This document shows, in pieces, positions 35,386 through 43,393 of a stretch of DNA of 64,000 nt. The notes below the pieces were generated by a model. The model was not told the origin of the DNA, made no database searches, and saw nothing but the letters and a program-made list of their open reading frames with translations. The stretch comes from Bacillota bacterium. Its GTDB lineage: Bacteria; Bacillota; Clostridia; Christensenellales; SZUA-584. How positions within the stretch are numbered: position 1 is the stretch's first letter; the number at the start of each line of letters is the position of its first letter. The DNA lies in contig JAEYPO010000030.1 of the NCBI GenBank assembly GCA_023410595.1, forward strand, positions 124,001 through 188,000, read 5' to 3'. The translations under genes and the position numbers were made by a program.

Positions 35386-35399
35386 CCGTAAATAAAACG

Positions 35400-36023
35400 T
35401 CAGACCCCGCGTTTTCCCGACAGCAAATGTTTCACCTGCGCTGGTCTTAGCCCAGATGACAGCAATATGATTATCTGCGCGGGTATGCCTATCACAAATA
35501 TAAGCCAGATATTATCCACATTAAAAGAAAGATAGACGGCAAGCAGCGCGCTCCAGACAAGCAGCGTTATTATGGCGATGTTGACGGTACGCTTCCCCCA
35601 TATCGAACTGAATACGAGCAGTACAATGAGGGCTATGGGCAGCGCGTATATGTATATCATCCACGCGGGTTCGATAAGCGCGGCGGGAAGTATGCCTGAA
35701 AACACAAACAGTACGGTGGCTATAAGGAATACTGACGAAGCGGACAGCAGCGCGATTATAAGGCGGTTGCGCTTTTTCTGTTTCGGCACGGGGAAGCTTT
35801 TAACCACCGTATGCTCCGTCTCCAGCAGGTAGTCTACAGTTACGCCAAATATATCCGCGATCTCCTTTAAAACGGTCACGTCGGGTATGGATTCCCCGCG
35901 CTCCCATTTGGAAACCGCCTTGTCCGAATAATTCAGTTTATCTGCAAGCTCTGTCTGCGTCCAGTTCCTGCTTTTGCGCAATACTGTGATATTCATGGCG
36001 ACGACAGGCTTAAGTTCCACCAT
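35400..36023 (-). CDS. XRE family regulator with membrane domain
   Basis: A 207-residue protein: an N-terminal Cro/C1-type helix-turn-helix (about 10-65, with WTQTELADKLNYSDKAVSKWERGESIPDV) and four hydrophobic segments (about 85-200). This layout, a DNA-binding domain tethered to the membrane, is common in Clostridia and may sense an envelope signal. I start it at the ATG at 36023 (MVELKPVVAMNITVLRKS), which gives the usual helix-turn-helix offset; the ATG at 35996 is an alternative and neither has a strong ribosome-binding site. It is divergent from the DegV gene. Confidence 0.85.
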   Translation of the reverse strand: MVELKPVVAMNITVLRKSRNWTQTELADKLNYSDKAVSKWERGESIPDVTVLKEIADIFGVTVDYLLETEHTVVKSFPVPKQKKRNRLIIALLSASSVFLIATVLFVFSGILPAALIEPAWMIYIYALPIALIVLLVFSSIWGKRTVNIAIITLLVWSALLAVYLSFNVDNIWLIFVIGIPAQIIILLSSGLRPAQVKHLLSGKRGV

Positions 36024-36279
36024 AACGCTAAAAACAACCCCCAAAGCGCTTTTTGGAAAGTATACCATATGCTTAAGCAACAATCAAATCTGCGGTTTTT
36101 TAACTCTACTGTCGGTAGAATCACGCCTGTTTTTCTCTACACCTGCCTAAACGACGTATAGAGCCGCATCCCCTGAAGCTAGAGTGACTAAAGAGCCTCC
36201 TTGCTGTAAGGTGATTGCAAGCTTTCAAATGCTTTTGGCCTTGCTATGGCTGCAATTTACTTTTTACAGGAGATACGTT

Positions 36280-37164
36280 ATGAACGAATATGTCATTACC
36301 TGTTGCTCCACGGCGGACATGACGGAAGAATTTTTTAAAACGCGCTTTATTCCCTACGTGTGCTTTCATTTCCATATGGACGGAAAAATTTATGCGGACG
36401 ACCTGGGCAGATCCATGCCGCTCGGCGAATTCTACGAGAAGATGCGCCAAGGCGCACAGCCCACTACGTCGCAGGTCAACACTCAGGAATTCAAGGAATT
36501 CTTCGAGCCGTTCCTCAAAGAAGGAAAGGACGTCCTACATGTGAGCCTGTCTTCGGGCATATCGGGAGCGTATAATTCTGCCTGCGCCGCGCGGCTGGAG
36601 CTGCTGGCCGAATATCCCAGTCGCCGTATAAACATCGTCGACTCGCTCGGCGCTTCCTCGGGTTACGGGCTGCTCATGGACATGCTCGCCGACGTACGCG
36701 ACAGCGGCGCTACTTACGAGCAGGCGCTAAGGTGGGCGGAAGAAAACAAGCTTTTAATCCACCACTGGTTCTTTTCCACAAACCTTACCTCTTATATAAA
36801 GGGAGGAAGGATATCCAAAGCGGCGGGGCTCGTAGGCACGCTATTAAAGATATGCCCGCTTCTTAATATGGACGCGTCCGGGCGCCTCATACCGCGCGAG
36901 AACATACGCTCAAAAAAGAAAGTCATGCTGGAAATAGTGGAAAAGATGCGGCAGCACGCTCAAGGCGGTTCCGCTTACAGCGGCAAGTGCTTCATATCCA
37001 ACTCCGCGTGCCACGAAGACGCCGAAACGGTAGCCGGCATGGTAAAAGCCGCGTTTCCCCGTCTTAACGGAAGCGTGCTTATTAACAGCGTAGGAACGGT
37101 TATAGGCTCTCACACCGGCCCGGGTACGCTCGCGCTGTTTTTCGTGGGCGACAAAAGAGAGTGA
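36280..37164 (+). CDS. DegV family fatty acid-binding protein
   Basis: A 294-residue protein. Seen: ITCCSTADMT near the N-terminus (the usual DSTADL block, with Cys in place of Asp), QPTTSQVNTQEF (about 61-72), SLSSGISGAYNSA (about 89-101) and HTGPGTLALFF near the end. Firmicutes DegV/FakB proteins bind a fatty acid and hand it to the kinase FakA for phosphorylation. No fakA is in the window. AGGAG lies 8 bases upstream of the ATG; the open frame further upstream is not coding. The next gene starts 11 bases after the stop. Confidence 0.9.
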   Translation: MNEYVITCCSTADMTEEFFKTRFIPYVCFHFHMDGKIYADDLGRSMPLGEFYEKMRQGAQPTTSQVNTQEFKEFFEPFLKEGKDVLHVSLSSGISGAYNSACAARLELLAEYPSRRINIVDSLGASSGYGLLMDMLADVRDSGATYEQALRWAEENKLLIHHWFFSTNLTSYIKGGRISKAAGLVGTLLKICPLLNMDASGRLIPRENIRSKKKVMLEIVEKMRQHAQGGSAYSGKCFISNSACHEDAETVAGMVKAAFPRLNGSVLINSVGTVIGSHTGPGTLALFFVGDKRE

Positions 37165-37175
37165 CGAGGTGCGGC

Positions 37176-37760
37176 ATGCTCAAAAAACTCGCCTTTTTCA
37201 TACGCGTTATAACGGTCGCGCCGTTTATGGCGCTCGTAATGCTGCTCGTGCTGTACTTTCGCGATGCTGAGTTTTTTGGCAATACGGCGGATTTTATACT
37301 GATGGTACTTTTCCTCGTCGTGCTGCCGCTGCTCGCTTACCCGCTGCAGCCGCTCATAAAGCCTTATAAAGACAAAGGGCGCGACGGCCAGCGCACGCTC
37401 GCCATAATATTCGCCGTCTCGGGATACGTGCTCGGCTGTATATGCGCGGTTGTTTTAGGCGCGACGGGAAACGTGCTTACAATATATGTGTCTTACCTGC
37501 TGTCCGGCGCCTTTGTAATGCTTATCAACAAGCTTCTGCGTTTTAAGGCGAGCGGCCACGCCTGCGGCATAACGGGGCCTTTCGCGCTGCTCGTATATTT
37601 CGGGCATAACAGCGGATATCTTATAGGATTGCCTGTGCTCGTCGCCGCGTGGCTTTCCAGCCTTTATATGAAGCGCCATACGAATGCGCAGTTTATCACG
37701 GGCGCTGTCATACCGTTTTGCGTGCTGGGCATGATAATGCTGTTCAAATCCATCGTCTGA
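37176..37760 (+). CDS. PAP2-like membrane protein
   Basis: A 194-residue protein with six predicted membrane helices. KASGHACGITGPF (about 124-136) and WLSSLYMKRHTNAQFITG (about 155-172) resemble the second and third phosphatase motifs of PAP2 enzymes (PSGH and SRxxxxxHxxxD), with the first Arg of the last motif replaced and Gln in place of the final Asp. It may be a divergent lipid phosphatase or have lost activity. The ATG at 37176 is preceded by GAGGTG and lies 11 bases after degV, so the two are co-transcribed. Confidence 0.6.
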   Translation: MLKKLAFFIRVITVAPFMALVMLLVLYFRDAEFFGNTADFILMVLFLVVLPLLAYPLQPLIKPYKDKGRDGQRTLAIIFAVSGYVLGCICAVVLGATGNVLTIYVSYLLSGAFVMLINKLLRFKASGHACGITGPFALLVYFGHNSGYLIGLPVLVAAWLSSLYMKRHTNAQFITGAVIPFCVLGMIMLFKSIV

Positions 37761-37785
37761 GCCAATACGCTCCCCTTCAAAAGGA

Positions 37786-37845
37786 AGACCCGCCCCTACG
37801 CAAGGAAGAAGCATCAATTGCGTGTAGGGGCGGTCTTTGACCGCC
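37786..37845. repeat. Intergenic hairpin repeat of the GTAGGGGCG family
   Basis: A GTAGGGGCGG lead (from 37824) runs into the hairpin GGCGGTC-TTT-GACCGCC (37829-37845). An inverted partner CGCCCCTAC lies at 37791-37799, giving a large outer stem as well. A second copy with different stem bases but the same design is at 48321-48343, so this is a dispersed family. The rest of 37761-38077 holds a palindrome related to the CAAGCC family (about 37969-37992) and the terminator at 38018-38045. Confidence 0.55.
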
Positions 37846-38017
37846 AGATACGGAGTACGCAGGGTATGTTTTTTACACTTCATTCGCTTTGCGCCACCTT
37901 ACTCTGCTCGCAATAGTCGCCTGATACTATCGTTCGGCATTCTCCTTTGCCGTTCAGCTAATGCTAGTCACAAAGCCTGCGGCTCGCTGTGGGGGGAAGG
38001 CTTTATCTTTGTATAAA

Positions 38018-38045
38018 TAAAAGCAGGCGCATGGGCCCGCTTTTA
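38018..38045 (-). terminator. Intrinsic terminator of the FtsX/MacB-type operon
   Basis: AAAAGCAGGC (38019-38028), a 6-base loop and GCCCGCTTTT (38035-38044) form a 10-bp stem with one G-U pair. On the minus strand it lies 33 bases past the stop at 38078 and is followed by TATTTATA. Confidence 0.75.
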
Positions 38046-38077
38046 CAAGGAGAGAAATGAAAATTTGCTGTCTGGCT

Positions 38078-39934
38078 CTATTGCTCTTTTTCACCCAATA
38101 ATTTAAGCGGCTCTTCCCTAAGGTTGCCGCGTATTGCCGCAAACGCTATTAAAAGCGCGACTGGTATTAGAGAGGCGCCCACAAGGTATGTTGGTCCCGC
38201 GCCTTCCGCCGAGATTTCAGCAGAAGCTTCAATGTTATCGTCGACGGTGTTTGCCCAATCGCTGTATGTAGTATCGAACGCCTCCTCCGCGCGCGGCGCA
38301 TTCATTGCTCTGACGGCCCAGCCGGTAAGAGCGTTGCTTGCGGCGCCACCCACAACATACGCGGGGATGACTATCACTAGTATTCCCAAGAGCAAAGATA
38401 TAGTGCACAGCGCTTTGCTTAAGCCGAGCGAGCGCTCAATGGCTGTGCGCCTGCGCTGCCTGGTAATGAACAGGTTGCAGAACAGTATTGTCACGAACAG
38501 CGTCGTCACCGCCCCAACCGTGAACATGAGTATCGCCATGTTTTTCATCTCGTCAAGCCCGGCTTTTATATTTGAATAGCCCCTGTCGTAAAACTTTATC
38601 TCCAAATCGTCCACGCCTTGTGCTTCCCACGCCGCCATGAATTTGTCTATCGTGCCGTTGGGTATCTGGAACGAGGTGGAGTGTCCCTCCATATAAGGAC
38701 TAGCTGACGCAATATTGTTTTCGTCGCTGCTTTTTACAGACGCCGACGGTATGATAACGGCGTTCCCTCCCAGCGTATACGGCGAATATTCGTACGCCGC
38801 AGCGGCGTCGTATATGCCGACTATACTGTAAACGTCGTTTGCAAACACGGAATAAGCTTCACCCTTGGCATTGAGAGCGAGCCACCCGCTGCCGCATTCC
38901 CCGTCCGGGGAAAAATACAGGCTGGACGGGGCGCCGTAATCCGCATATATAAGCGGGAGACGCAGCTTAGAGCCTACAGTAAGACCGTTCTCTTCCGCAA
39001 AGCATCTGGATACGAGGCAGACATACTCGCCGCTCGCATACTCTTCGTCTGTTATATCCCGCCCTTCTATCACCCGCGCATCGCCATTGAAGAACTGCAT
39101 GAGCAGCTTTGTGAAGTTTGTCGGTATGACGGGAATAGTGTGCCAGATGGACTCTTTACAGAAGCTTATAAATTCGCTCCAGACCTTGCCTTTTGGCGTA
39201 TCATAAAAACCGTTTGTCACTTCGTCCCACGGGATTTGCGTATCTATGGCGCTTTCAACATTTTTCCCGTCCTTAGACCTCTGCGATATTGAGATGCCCC
39301 ATGGAGTATATTCGCAGTACTTTTCGGATCCTTTATGCGCTTTCCCTTCCGTCAGGCCGACGATATATTTTTTACCCGCATAAAGCTTATACGTCTTTTC
39401 CTCGTAATGGTTGCAGAACATGATATGGAAGTCGACGAACATCTGACGGCCCATCAATACCTTCGTTATCGTCGCGGGTACAGGATCGCCCGTTTCGCAG
39501 TCGTTCTCGGGCTGTATTTCAACTATAAGGTTGCCGTCCATTATCGCTCCGGCAATAGCAGGGTCTGAAACTACGTTGTAACTTGGGTCGTACGCGCAGT
39601 AATACAAGCGCTTTTCGGGCTTACGAATATAATTCGCTCCCGGAAAGTCGAGCACGGATATGGGAACGGGATCTCCCTGCCGCGGATTAGCATAGTAGAT
39701 ATATTCTTTAAGCTCGGCGTCCCATCTGCCCCACGTCTCCATCGACGTCGCTTTCTGCTCCACCGTGCCTATAGTCACAAATATGCTTTCAAGGCGCCGC
39801 ATGTTTTCATTCGCTATAGACCAAAGGCTGAAGCCGAGCATTAGAAAGGTTACGGTGAGTATGAGCAGCACGAAAAAGAAGAGCGTCTTGATTGGCGTTC
39901 GTACGAGCTGTTTTATGCTGCTTATAACGACCAT
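38078..39934 (-). CDS. FtsX-like ABC transporter permease, long form
   Basis: A 618-residue MacB/FtsX-type permease: one N-terminal membrane helix (about 15-40), a large extracytoplasmic domain (about 45-455) and three C-terminal helices (about 465-490, 515-545, 590-610). FITRQRRRTAIERSLGLSK after the second helix is the conserved cytoplasmic loop of the FtsX domain. It follows the ATPase gene by 16 bases. Such systems move lipids, peptides or transmit mechanical force across the membrane; cargo unknown. Confidence 0.88.
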   Translation of the reverse strand: MVVISSIKQLVRTPIKTLFFFVLLILTVTFLMLGFSLWSIANENMRRLESIFVTIGTVEQKATSMETWGRWDAELKEYIYYANPRQGDPVPISVLDFPGANYIRKPEKRLYYCAYDPSYNVVSDPAIAGAIMDGNLIVEIQPENDCETGDPVPATITKVLMGRQMFVDFHIMFCNHYEEKTYKLYAGKKYIVGLTEGKAHKGSEKYCEYTPWGISISQRSKDGKNVESAIDTQIPWDEVTNGFYDTPKGKVWSEFISFCKESIWHTIPVIPTNFTKLLMQFFNGDARVIEGRDITDEEYASGEYVCLVSRCFAEENGLTVGSKLRLPLIYADYGAPSSLYFSPDGECGSGWLALNAKGEAYSVFANDVYSIVGIYDAAAAYEYSPYTLGGNAVIIPSASVKSSDENNIASASPYMEGHSTSFQIPNGTIDKFMAAWEAQGVDDLEIKFYDRGYSNIKAGLDEMKNMAILMFTVGAVTTLFVTILFCNLFITRQRRRTAIERSLGLSKALCTISLLLGILVIVIPAYVVGGAASNALTGWAVRAMNAPRAEEAFDTTYSDWANTVDDNIEASAEISAEGAGPTYLVGASLIPVALLIAFAAIRGNLREEPLKLLGEKEQ

Positions 39935-39950
39935 ACAGGCCCTCCTTTCT

Positions 39951-40616
39951 CTATTGCATTACTCCGTCACTCAATACAACGACTTTGTCCGCCTCGGAAT
40001 ACACATACTCGTTGTGCGTTACGACTATTGCCGAAAGCGAGCGCTCGTGCGCGAGTTTCTTTATCAGCTCCACCACCATCTTTTCGTTTGCGGAATCCAG
40101 GTTGCCGGTCGGCTCGTCCGCCAACAGCAGCCTTCCGCCCACGCCTATTGCCCTTGCTATAGCCACGCGCTGCTGCTCGCCTCCGCTGAGCATCTGTGGG
40201 AACTTGCGGTGCATTTCTTCGCCGATGCCTACTTCGCACAGCAGCTTTGCCGCCGCAGCCGCAGCTTCGCGCCGCTTCCTGCCTTGCAGTTCCATTGGAT
40301 ACATGATATTCTCCAGTGCGGTAAGCAGCGGGAACAGGTTGTACGATTGGTAGATTACCGAAGCGGTGTCGCGCCTGTAACGGTTGCGGTCTATGGCTTT
40401 AAGGCTTTTGCCGTTATAGAATATATCTCCCTGCGTGGGAACGTCGAGGCCCGCGAGCAGCGAGAGAAACGTGCTCTTTCCGCTGCCCGAGCGTCCGGTT
40501 ATGGCGTAGAAGCTTCCCTCCTCAAAAGAACAGCTTACGTGCTTTAACGCCTCCACACGCTGGTACCTGCTCATATACGTATAGCTTACATCCTCGGCGG
40601 CAAGAATCGTACTCAT
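39951..40616 (-). CDS. MacB/LolD-type ABC transporter ATP-binding protein
   Basis: A 221-residue ATPase with all motifs intact: Walker A GRSGSGKST (about 41-49), Q-loop in VIYQSYNLFP, signature LSGGEQQR (about 143-150), Walker B LLLADEPTGNLD and H-loop VVTHN. LDSAN and the short length are typical of the MacB/LolD subgroup that pairs with FtsX-like permeases. It lies between two such permease genes (9 bases after one, 16 before the other). Confidence 0.95.
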   Translation of the reverse strand: MSTILAAEDVSYTYMSRYQRVEALKHVSCSFEEGSFYAITGRSGSGKSTFLSLLAGLDVPTQGDIFYNGKSLKAIDRNRYRRDTASVIYQSYNLFPLLTALENIMYPMELQGRKRREAAAAAAKLLCEVGIGEEMHRKFPQMLSGGEQQRVAIARAIGVGGRLLLADEPTGNLDSANEKMVVELIKKLAHERSLSAIVVTHNEYVYSEADKVVVLSDGVMQ

Positions 40617-40625
40617 ACAGCCTCC

Positions 40626-41843
40626 TTATACTTCCACTTTAACCAGCCCCGACATGGCCGTCCGTCTGCTTATTTTAAAAGCCGCGCCGGTAATGCCAAG
40701 CATGAAGCTTGCTATAAACAGCAGCGCTATAGGCAGCGCTCTTAAGTCCGTAAAGCCCGTAAATATTGCTGAGCAGCACGTCCCGAGCACGGCGCCGGCT
40801 AATCCGAGAGCCGCGAATTCCAAAAACATTATCGCGATACAGGCCGTCCGGCTTGTTCCCAAAGTGCGCATGATAACTATATCAGCCCGCCTGCTTTGCA
40901 TCAGAAGGTACGACACGGCGTATCCGGTAAGCGCTATAACGGCAAAAACTACGGGGGCAAACGCGTAAAGCAGCGTAAGGCTGTTTTTTAAACGCGTCAC
41001 CGTTTTTATGAACGTCTCGTCCTGCACTCTGAGCGCCATTCCGGAAACCGAATGCTCGGAAAGCGGATCGACGGGCAGCAAATAGCTTTTTTTCATAGCC
41101 GCCTTGAACGCGTTTAGGTTCATAGGGTCAGAAACAGTAAACCTTGCGGAGTCGTAATAAAAGCTCGCGCCCGCCTCTTGGTGCTTTCCCCTCGCCCATT
41201 CTACGGGGCAGAGGATATCCATGGCGCTCAAGTCTTCCCCCGACGAGGAAGATATGCTGCCCACGATAAGCAGGCTGCACGACCCTAAGGGTACGTATAT
41301 GAACGTTTCGGTCGACGAGTCGTAGAGATAGCCATAGAGGTTGATGGCAATGGTATCGCCGACAGCAAGATCGTTTTTTTGCATGAAAATATCGCCCGCA
41401 AGACACAGTGCATCTCTTCCATTAAGAAACCCTATATCGACCGTGCTTTTCAGCTTAATATTTTTGTCTTTATAGTTTGGGACGGCTTTTATATCGTTGA
41501 CGCCGCGTATTTCTATGTAAGCACCCTTCTCGTCCGGCATAGAGGAGAAATTTGCGGCCATCCGCGTGGAATAGTAAAGGTCCTTCGCAAAACCCGAATT
41601 TCTGATTTTACCAATCGTCTGTTCGCTTATTATGAGTCCTACGACCTGAGAGCCGTTAGGGTTCTCTATGCGCGCGGTGACGGACAGCTCTCGCGGCAGG
41701 TTATCATACCGGCTTTGATTCGTTACTATACCGCCCGCGTATATAAATACAAAAAAGACGACAAGCAAAGAGATAAGCACAACCAGTATGCTTTTTTGCT
41801 TGTGCCGCTTTATATTCAGCAGAGCGGTATTAAAGCAGAACAT
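40626..41843 (-). CDS. FtsX-like ABC transporter permease, short form
   Basis: A 405-residue permease with N-terminal helix (about 18-40), extracytoplasmic domain (about 45-290) and three C-terminal helices with MQSRRADIVIMRTLGTSR as cytoplasmic loop (about 318-335). It is the first gene of the operon; together with the ATPase and the longer permease it probably makes a heteromeric exporter. The region upstream carries palindromic repeats. Confidence 0.88.
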   Translation of the reverse strand: MFCFNTALLNIKRHKQKSILVVLISLLVVFFVFIYAGGIVTNQSRYDNLPRELSVTARIENPNGSQVVGLIISEQTIGKIRNSGFAKDLYYSTRMAANFSSMPDEKGAYIEIRGVNDIKAVPNYKDKNIKLKSTVDIGFLNGRDALCLAGDIFMQKNDLAVGDTIAINLYGYLYDSSTETFIYVPLGSCSLLIVGSISSSSGEDLSAMDILCPVEWARGKHQEAGASFYYDSARFTVSDPMNLNAFKAAMKKSYLLPVDPLSEHSVSGMALRVQDETFIKTVTRLKNSLTLLYAFAPVVFAVIALTGYAVSYLLMQSRRADIVIMRTLGTSRTACIAIMFLEFAALGLAGAVLGTCCSAIFTGFTDLRALPIALLFIASFMLGITGAAFKISRRTAMSGLVKVEV

Positions 41844-42316
41844 CGCTTTCGCCTTCCGAATTTATCTTATTGCCGTGCTTTTTACCACATCAAGTCTCAC
41901 GACTTGACAGGGGCCGATATACCACTCCAAAAGCCTTATGACTTTTTGGGAGCCACATATAAATAGCGCCCGGGTGCCTGCGCTTTTCTGTTGATTTTGT
42001 GTCATGGGAGGTATCACACAAAAACGCTTTGCCTCTGCGGGAAAGCTGGAGCATATAGAAAAGCACACAGATCGGCTAACATTACATTACCAATACAGGC
42101 TTAAGTGTACAAGACGACGAAATTAAGATATTACTGCACTTATTTGACCGGCCTTTTGTGCTCGCAATAACAGTAGTACATTTTTAATATCTATTATTTA
42201 ATATGCTTATTATCCGCGCTGAGAGTAAAAGCTTGGTTGGATGAAAAACGGCATATATGCCGTGTTGAATGCCGATATTATAATATAAAACGGCATCAAT
42301 CAGACATCCAACCGGC
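41844..42316. other. Repeat-rich intergenic region
   Basis: This 470-base gap holds two neighbouring palindromes: CAAGTC-TCAC-GACTTG (41891-41906), related to the copy inside the radical SAM gene, and CTCCAAAAG...CTTTTTGGGAG (41925-41952). Near its right end is an operator-like cluster, a 16-bp palindrome ACGGCATATATGCCGT (42248-42263) followed by ATGCCG and CGGCAT half-sites. I see no gene in it. Confidence 0.6.
42248..42296. promoter_or_regulatory. Cluster of CGGCAT half-sites
   Basis: The palindrome ACGGCATATATGCCGT (42248-42263) is followed by ATGCCG (about 42269-42275) and CGGCAT (about 42291-42296) around an AT palindrome. Four half-sites in 50 bases just upstream of the tRNA promoter look like a protein-binding array, but could also be a cruciform-forming repeat. 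Confidence 0.4.
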
Positions 42317-42346
42317 TTGACGGAAACGCTTTAAATTTGCTATACT
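42317..42346 (+). promoter_or_regulatory. Promoter of tRNA-Ser
   Basis: TTGACG (42317-42322) and TATACT (42341-42346) with an 18-bp spacer, 11 bases before the tRNA gene. Confidence 0.8.
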
Positions 42347-42357
42347 GTCAATGCTTT

Positions 42358-42445
42358 GGAGAGATGTCTGAGCGGTTGAAAGTGCCGGTCTTGAAAACCG
42401 GTGTTGCGCAAGCAACCGTGGGTTCGAATCCCACTCTCTCCGCCA
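42358..42445 (+). tRNA. tRNA-Ser (UGA)
   Basis: An 88-nt class II tRNA with encoded CCA. The acceptor stem is GGAGAGA (42358-42364) with TCTCTCC (42435-42441), discriminator G, CCA at 42443-42445. The anticodon loop reads CTTGAAA between CCGGT/ACCGG arms, giving anticodon TGA. There is a long variable arm (GTTGCGCAAGCAAC), and the T arm is GTGGG-TTCGAAT-CCCAC. Its 3' end is repeated in the array downstream. Confidence 0.97.
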
Positions 42446-43172
42446 TTAAAAGCCGATGCCCTTTCGGGCATTGGCTTTTAATTTTAAGAGTGGGATTCGA
42501 AGCGAGCGTAATAAAATGAGCCAGTGGCTCATTTTTAGCGAGACGGGTTCCACGGTACTACAAAGATCAAAAAAACAACCGGCACGGACGAAGAGCAGGA
42601 CGTTAACTGTTCCCACTCTCTCCGGGAAAATACCGTTGCCCAATAAGGGCGGCGGTATTTTATTTCTAAGAGTGGGATTCGAAGCGAGCATAAGAAATGA
42701 GCCTGTGGCTCATTTCTAGCGAGACGGGTTCCATGGTATTACAAAGTTTGAAATAATAAACTGCACGGGCAGGAAGTTGCGAAAAGCAGAAGACCCACTC
42801 TCTCCGCCATAAAATACCGTTGCCCAATAAGGGCGGCGGCATTTTATTTCTAAGAGTGGGATTCGAAGCGAGCGTTAAGAAAATGAGCCAGTGGCTCATT
42901 TTTAGCGAGACGGGTTCCACGGTATTGCAAAAATCAAAAAATAAACGGTACGGACGAAGAGCAGGACGTTAACTGTTCCCACTCTCTCCGGGAAAATACC
43001 GTTACCCAATAAGGACGGCGATATTTTATTTCTAAGAGTGGGATTCGAAGCGAGCGTAATAAAATGAGCTAGTGGCTCATTTTAGCGAGACGGGTTCCAC
43101 GGTACTACAAAGATCAAAAAAATAAACGGCACGGGCAGGGAGGTATGAAAAGCAGAACCACTCTCTCCGCCA
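42431..43172 (+). repeat. Two tandem 363/364-bp elements bounded by copies of the tRNA 3' end
   Basis: The last 15 bases of tRNA-Ser, CCACTCTCTCCGCCA, occur at 42431-42445, 42795-42809 and 43158-43172. The two intervals are near-identical copies of one element. Each element is itself two diverged halves of about 182 bases; the middle junction has CTCTCCGGGA in place of CTCTCCGCCA (42611 and 42977). Every half contains a terminator-like hairpin with an A-run and a T-run (AAAATACCG/CGGTATTTT in most), then GAGTGGGATTCGAA, the reverse complement of the tRNA T arm, then a second hairpin (ATGAGCC/GGCTCAT followed by T5) and a conserved stretch with GACGGGTTCCACGGTA. No protein frame is credible. 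It could be a small mobile element that targets the tRNA, or a family of structured RNAs. Confidence 0.85.
42447..42486 (+). terminator. Terminator directly after tRNA-Ser
   Basis: AAAAGCC and ATGCCC, loop TTTC, then GGGCAT and GGCTTTT form a 13-bp stem with one G-U pair, followed by AATTTTA. It occupies the place of the first hairpin in the repeat halves. Confidence 0.85.
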
Positions 43173-43393
43173 TTTTCCTATTACATATGAAGCCGAGCAC
43201 CATATGTTTGTGCCGACATGGACTATTTACTATGAACAGGAGGACGGATATTAGCGGCGTATACATCGGTGCTTGCAATCAATGCATTAAACTGTTCAAG
43301 CATTGACCTTGCTTTCCGTCCGTCTGCGGAGTAAGTATTAAGTCAGTTATTAGCTCATAAGCTCTTAAAAAAATGTCATGCCGACATAATAAT

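Noticed and set aside
42446..43175. CRISPR-like array
   Set aside because: Repeats are about 182/364 bp with no unique spacers, no short palindromic repeat and no cas genes.
42446..43175. Further tRNA genes in the array
   Set aside because: Only the 3' end and an inverted T arm of tRNA-Ser recur; no anticodon arm or acceptor 5' strand is present.
42446..43175. Integron attC sites
   Set aside because: No GTTRRRY core or cassette ORFs; the units are bounded by tRNA sequence instead.
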